5,688 bases of DNA from assembly GCA_021801615.1 (NCBI GenBank), contig JAJYXS010000194.1:1-5688 (forward strand), read 5' to 3'. Position numbers and translations under genes: made by a program. Positions within the stretch are counted from its first letter, which is position 1. Each line of letters opens with the position of its first letter. The notes below the pieces were generated by a model, which was given only the letters and a program-made list of their open reading frames with translations, was not told the DNA's origin and did no database searches. This document shows positions 4,940 through 5,688 of the stretch, piece after piece. Source of the stretch: Actinomycetes bacterium. GTDB lineage: Bacteria; Actinomycetota; Acidimicrobiia; Acidimicrobiales; RAAP-2.

Positions 4940-5688
4940 GGGGCGGCTCCCCTCCGGCGGCTCCGGCGGCCGCGCCGTCCCCCGGAGCACCTGAGCCGTT
5001 TCCGGATTCGCCGGCCGCCATCGCGGCGGCGAGCGCGAAGTGGTCGGGCGTCTTCTTCTCGACCTCCTTCGGGTACATGCTGACCCCGATCGCCTCGTCG
5101 TAGTCGATGACGTCGTCTTGGACGAGCTTCGACAGCGCCATCTCGAGGGTCTGCATGCCCTCGGACTGGTGGGTGGTGATCACGTTGCGCAGCTGGCGGG
5201 TCTTCCCGTCACGCACGATGTTCCGGACGGCGTGGTTGGCCGTGAGGACCTCGTAGGCTGCCACCAGACCCTCTTCCTTCCGGCGCACGAGGCGCTGGTA
5301 GATCACGCCCTCGAGCACGGCGGAGAGCTGCACCTGGATCTGGTCGCGCCGGTCGGAGGGGAAGATGTCGACGATGCGGTCGAGCGCCTGGGCCGAGTCG
5401 TTCGTGTGGAGGGTGGCAAAGACGAGGTGGCCGGTCTCGGCGATCGTGATGGCCGTCGCGATGGACTCGAGGTCGCGCATCTCGCCCACCAGCAGGACGT
5501 CGGGGTCCTCCCGGAGCACGGACCGGAGAGCCCGCTCGAAGGAGTGGGTGTCGCTGCCGACCTCCCGCTGGGAGACCGTCGCGAGGTGGTTCCGGTGGAC
5601 GTACTCGATCGGGTCCTCGATGGTGACGATGTGGCACTGCCGGTTCTTGTTGATCCAGTCGAGCATCGCGGCGAGCGAGGTGGACTTC
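4923..5688 (-). CDS. pilT: PilT-family type IV pilus retraction ATPase, N-terminus outside window
   Basis: The visible 254 residues begin at the end of the Walker A motif (GKST; the Gly codon is cut by the edge) and run to a TAG at 4923. The Asp box (IVTIEDPIEYVH), the Walker B region (DPDVLLVGEMRD), the His box (TGHLVFATLHTND) and AVRNIVRDGKTRQL follow in order. The last matches the AIRNLIR signature that separates PilT from the extension ATPase PilB. PilT hexamers in the cytoplasm hydrolyse ATP to depolymerise the pilus, powering twitching, DNA uptake and surface sensing. The tail after SMYPKEVEKK is a low-complexity Ala/Gly stretch of about 30 residues and is probably disordered. The 3' end carries the ribosome binding site and start of the next prepilin gene, so the motor and minor pilins are co-transcribed. 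The missing part should contain the N-terminal PAS-like domain and P-loop. Confidence 0.95.
   Translation of the reverse strand, partial: KSTSLAAMLDWINKNRQCHIVTIEDPIEYVHRNHLATVSQREVGSDTHSFERALRSVLREDPDVLLVGEMRDLESIATAITIAETGHLVFATLHTNDSAQALDRIVDIFPSDRRDQIQVQLSAVLEGVIYQRLVRRKEEGLVAAYEVLTANHAVRNIVRDGKTRQLRNVITTHQSEGMQTLEMALSKLVQDDVIDYDEAIGVSMYPKEVEKKTPDHFALAAAMAAGESGNGSGAPGDGAAAGAAGGEPPRVAST
4949..4955 (-). promoter_or_regulatory. Ribosome binding site (GGAGGGG) of the PilW-like gene, inside pilT
   Basis: On the minus strand GGAGGGG lies 9 nt before the GTG at 4939. This decides the start of the PilW-like prepilin and places its initiation signal within the last codons of pilT. The resulting leader is short and basic, as expected of a prepilin. 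Confidence 0.6.

Noticed and set aside
4940..4990. Earlier GTG start (4990) for the PilW-like prepilin
   Set aside because: It would add 17 Pro/Gly/Arg-rich residues, extend the overlap with pilT and ignore the well-placed GGAGGGG before the GTG at 4939.
4130..5083. Plus-strand open frame of 317 codons
   Set aside because: It is antisense to the PilW-like and pilT genes, Arg-rich and without recognisable motifs.

Overview
The window is GC-rich DNA, probably from an actinobacterium. Acidimicrobiia or a related lineage is my guess, based on high GC, GTG starts, a Gram-positive-style type IV pilus locus and the style of the surface domains. This is inference, since no taxonomic marker is present. 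Every supported gene is on the minus strand, so transcription runs from the high-coordinate end to the low-coordinate end.

The layout, in transcription order, is as follows. (1) 5688-4923 is the C-terminal two thirds of a PilT-type pilus retraction ATPase, cut by the window edge inside its Walker A motif. (2) 4939-3428 is a large PilW/GspJ-like prepilin of 503 aa with a classic G|FTLIE cleavage motif and a glycine/threonine-rich, beta-helix-like C-terminal half. It overlaps the end of pilT. (3) 3423-1831 is a 530 aa PilV/GspI-like prepilin (G|DTLIE) carrying several Ig-like domains, one apparently inserted into the pilin head. (4) 1828-932 is a 298 aa PilX-like membrane-anchored pilin without the usual Glu5. 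Junctions of -17, +4 and +2 nt make these four genes one tightly packed operon. A GC hairpin without a T-run at 884-906 is a plausible terminator.

Next comes a 338-bp intergenic region (594-931). It holds the hairpin, a perfect short palindrome, a 24-codon ORF with a consensus AGGAGG site, and a reading frame ending in QWVVKSAND that echoes the QWVVQPANA tail of the PilX-like protein. That echo looks like the remnant of a duplicated pilin 3' end. Finally, 593-1 is the N-terminal 197 aa of a DUF429 protein (predicted RNase H-fold nuclease superfamily) that runs off the window and appears to lack the usual active-site aspartates.

The pilus genes are best read as a minor-pilin (tip or initiation) cassette coupled to the retraction motor. 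Three oversized minor pilins with different extracellular passenger domains could prime pilus assembly and present adhesive modules at the tip, while PilT retracts the fibre. The pilus itself is a known kind of system. The more unusual parts are the passenger architecture, the pilin-tail echo and the degenerate DUF429 neighbour.
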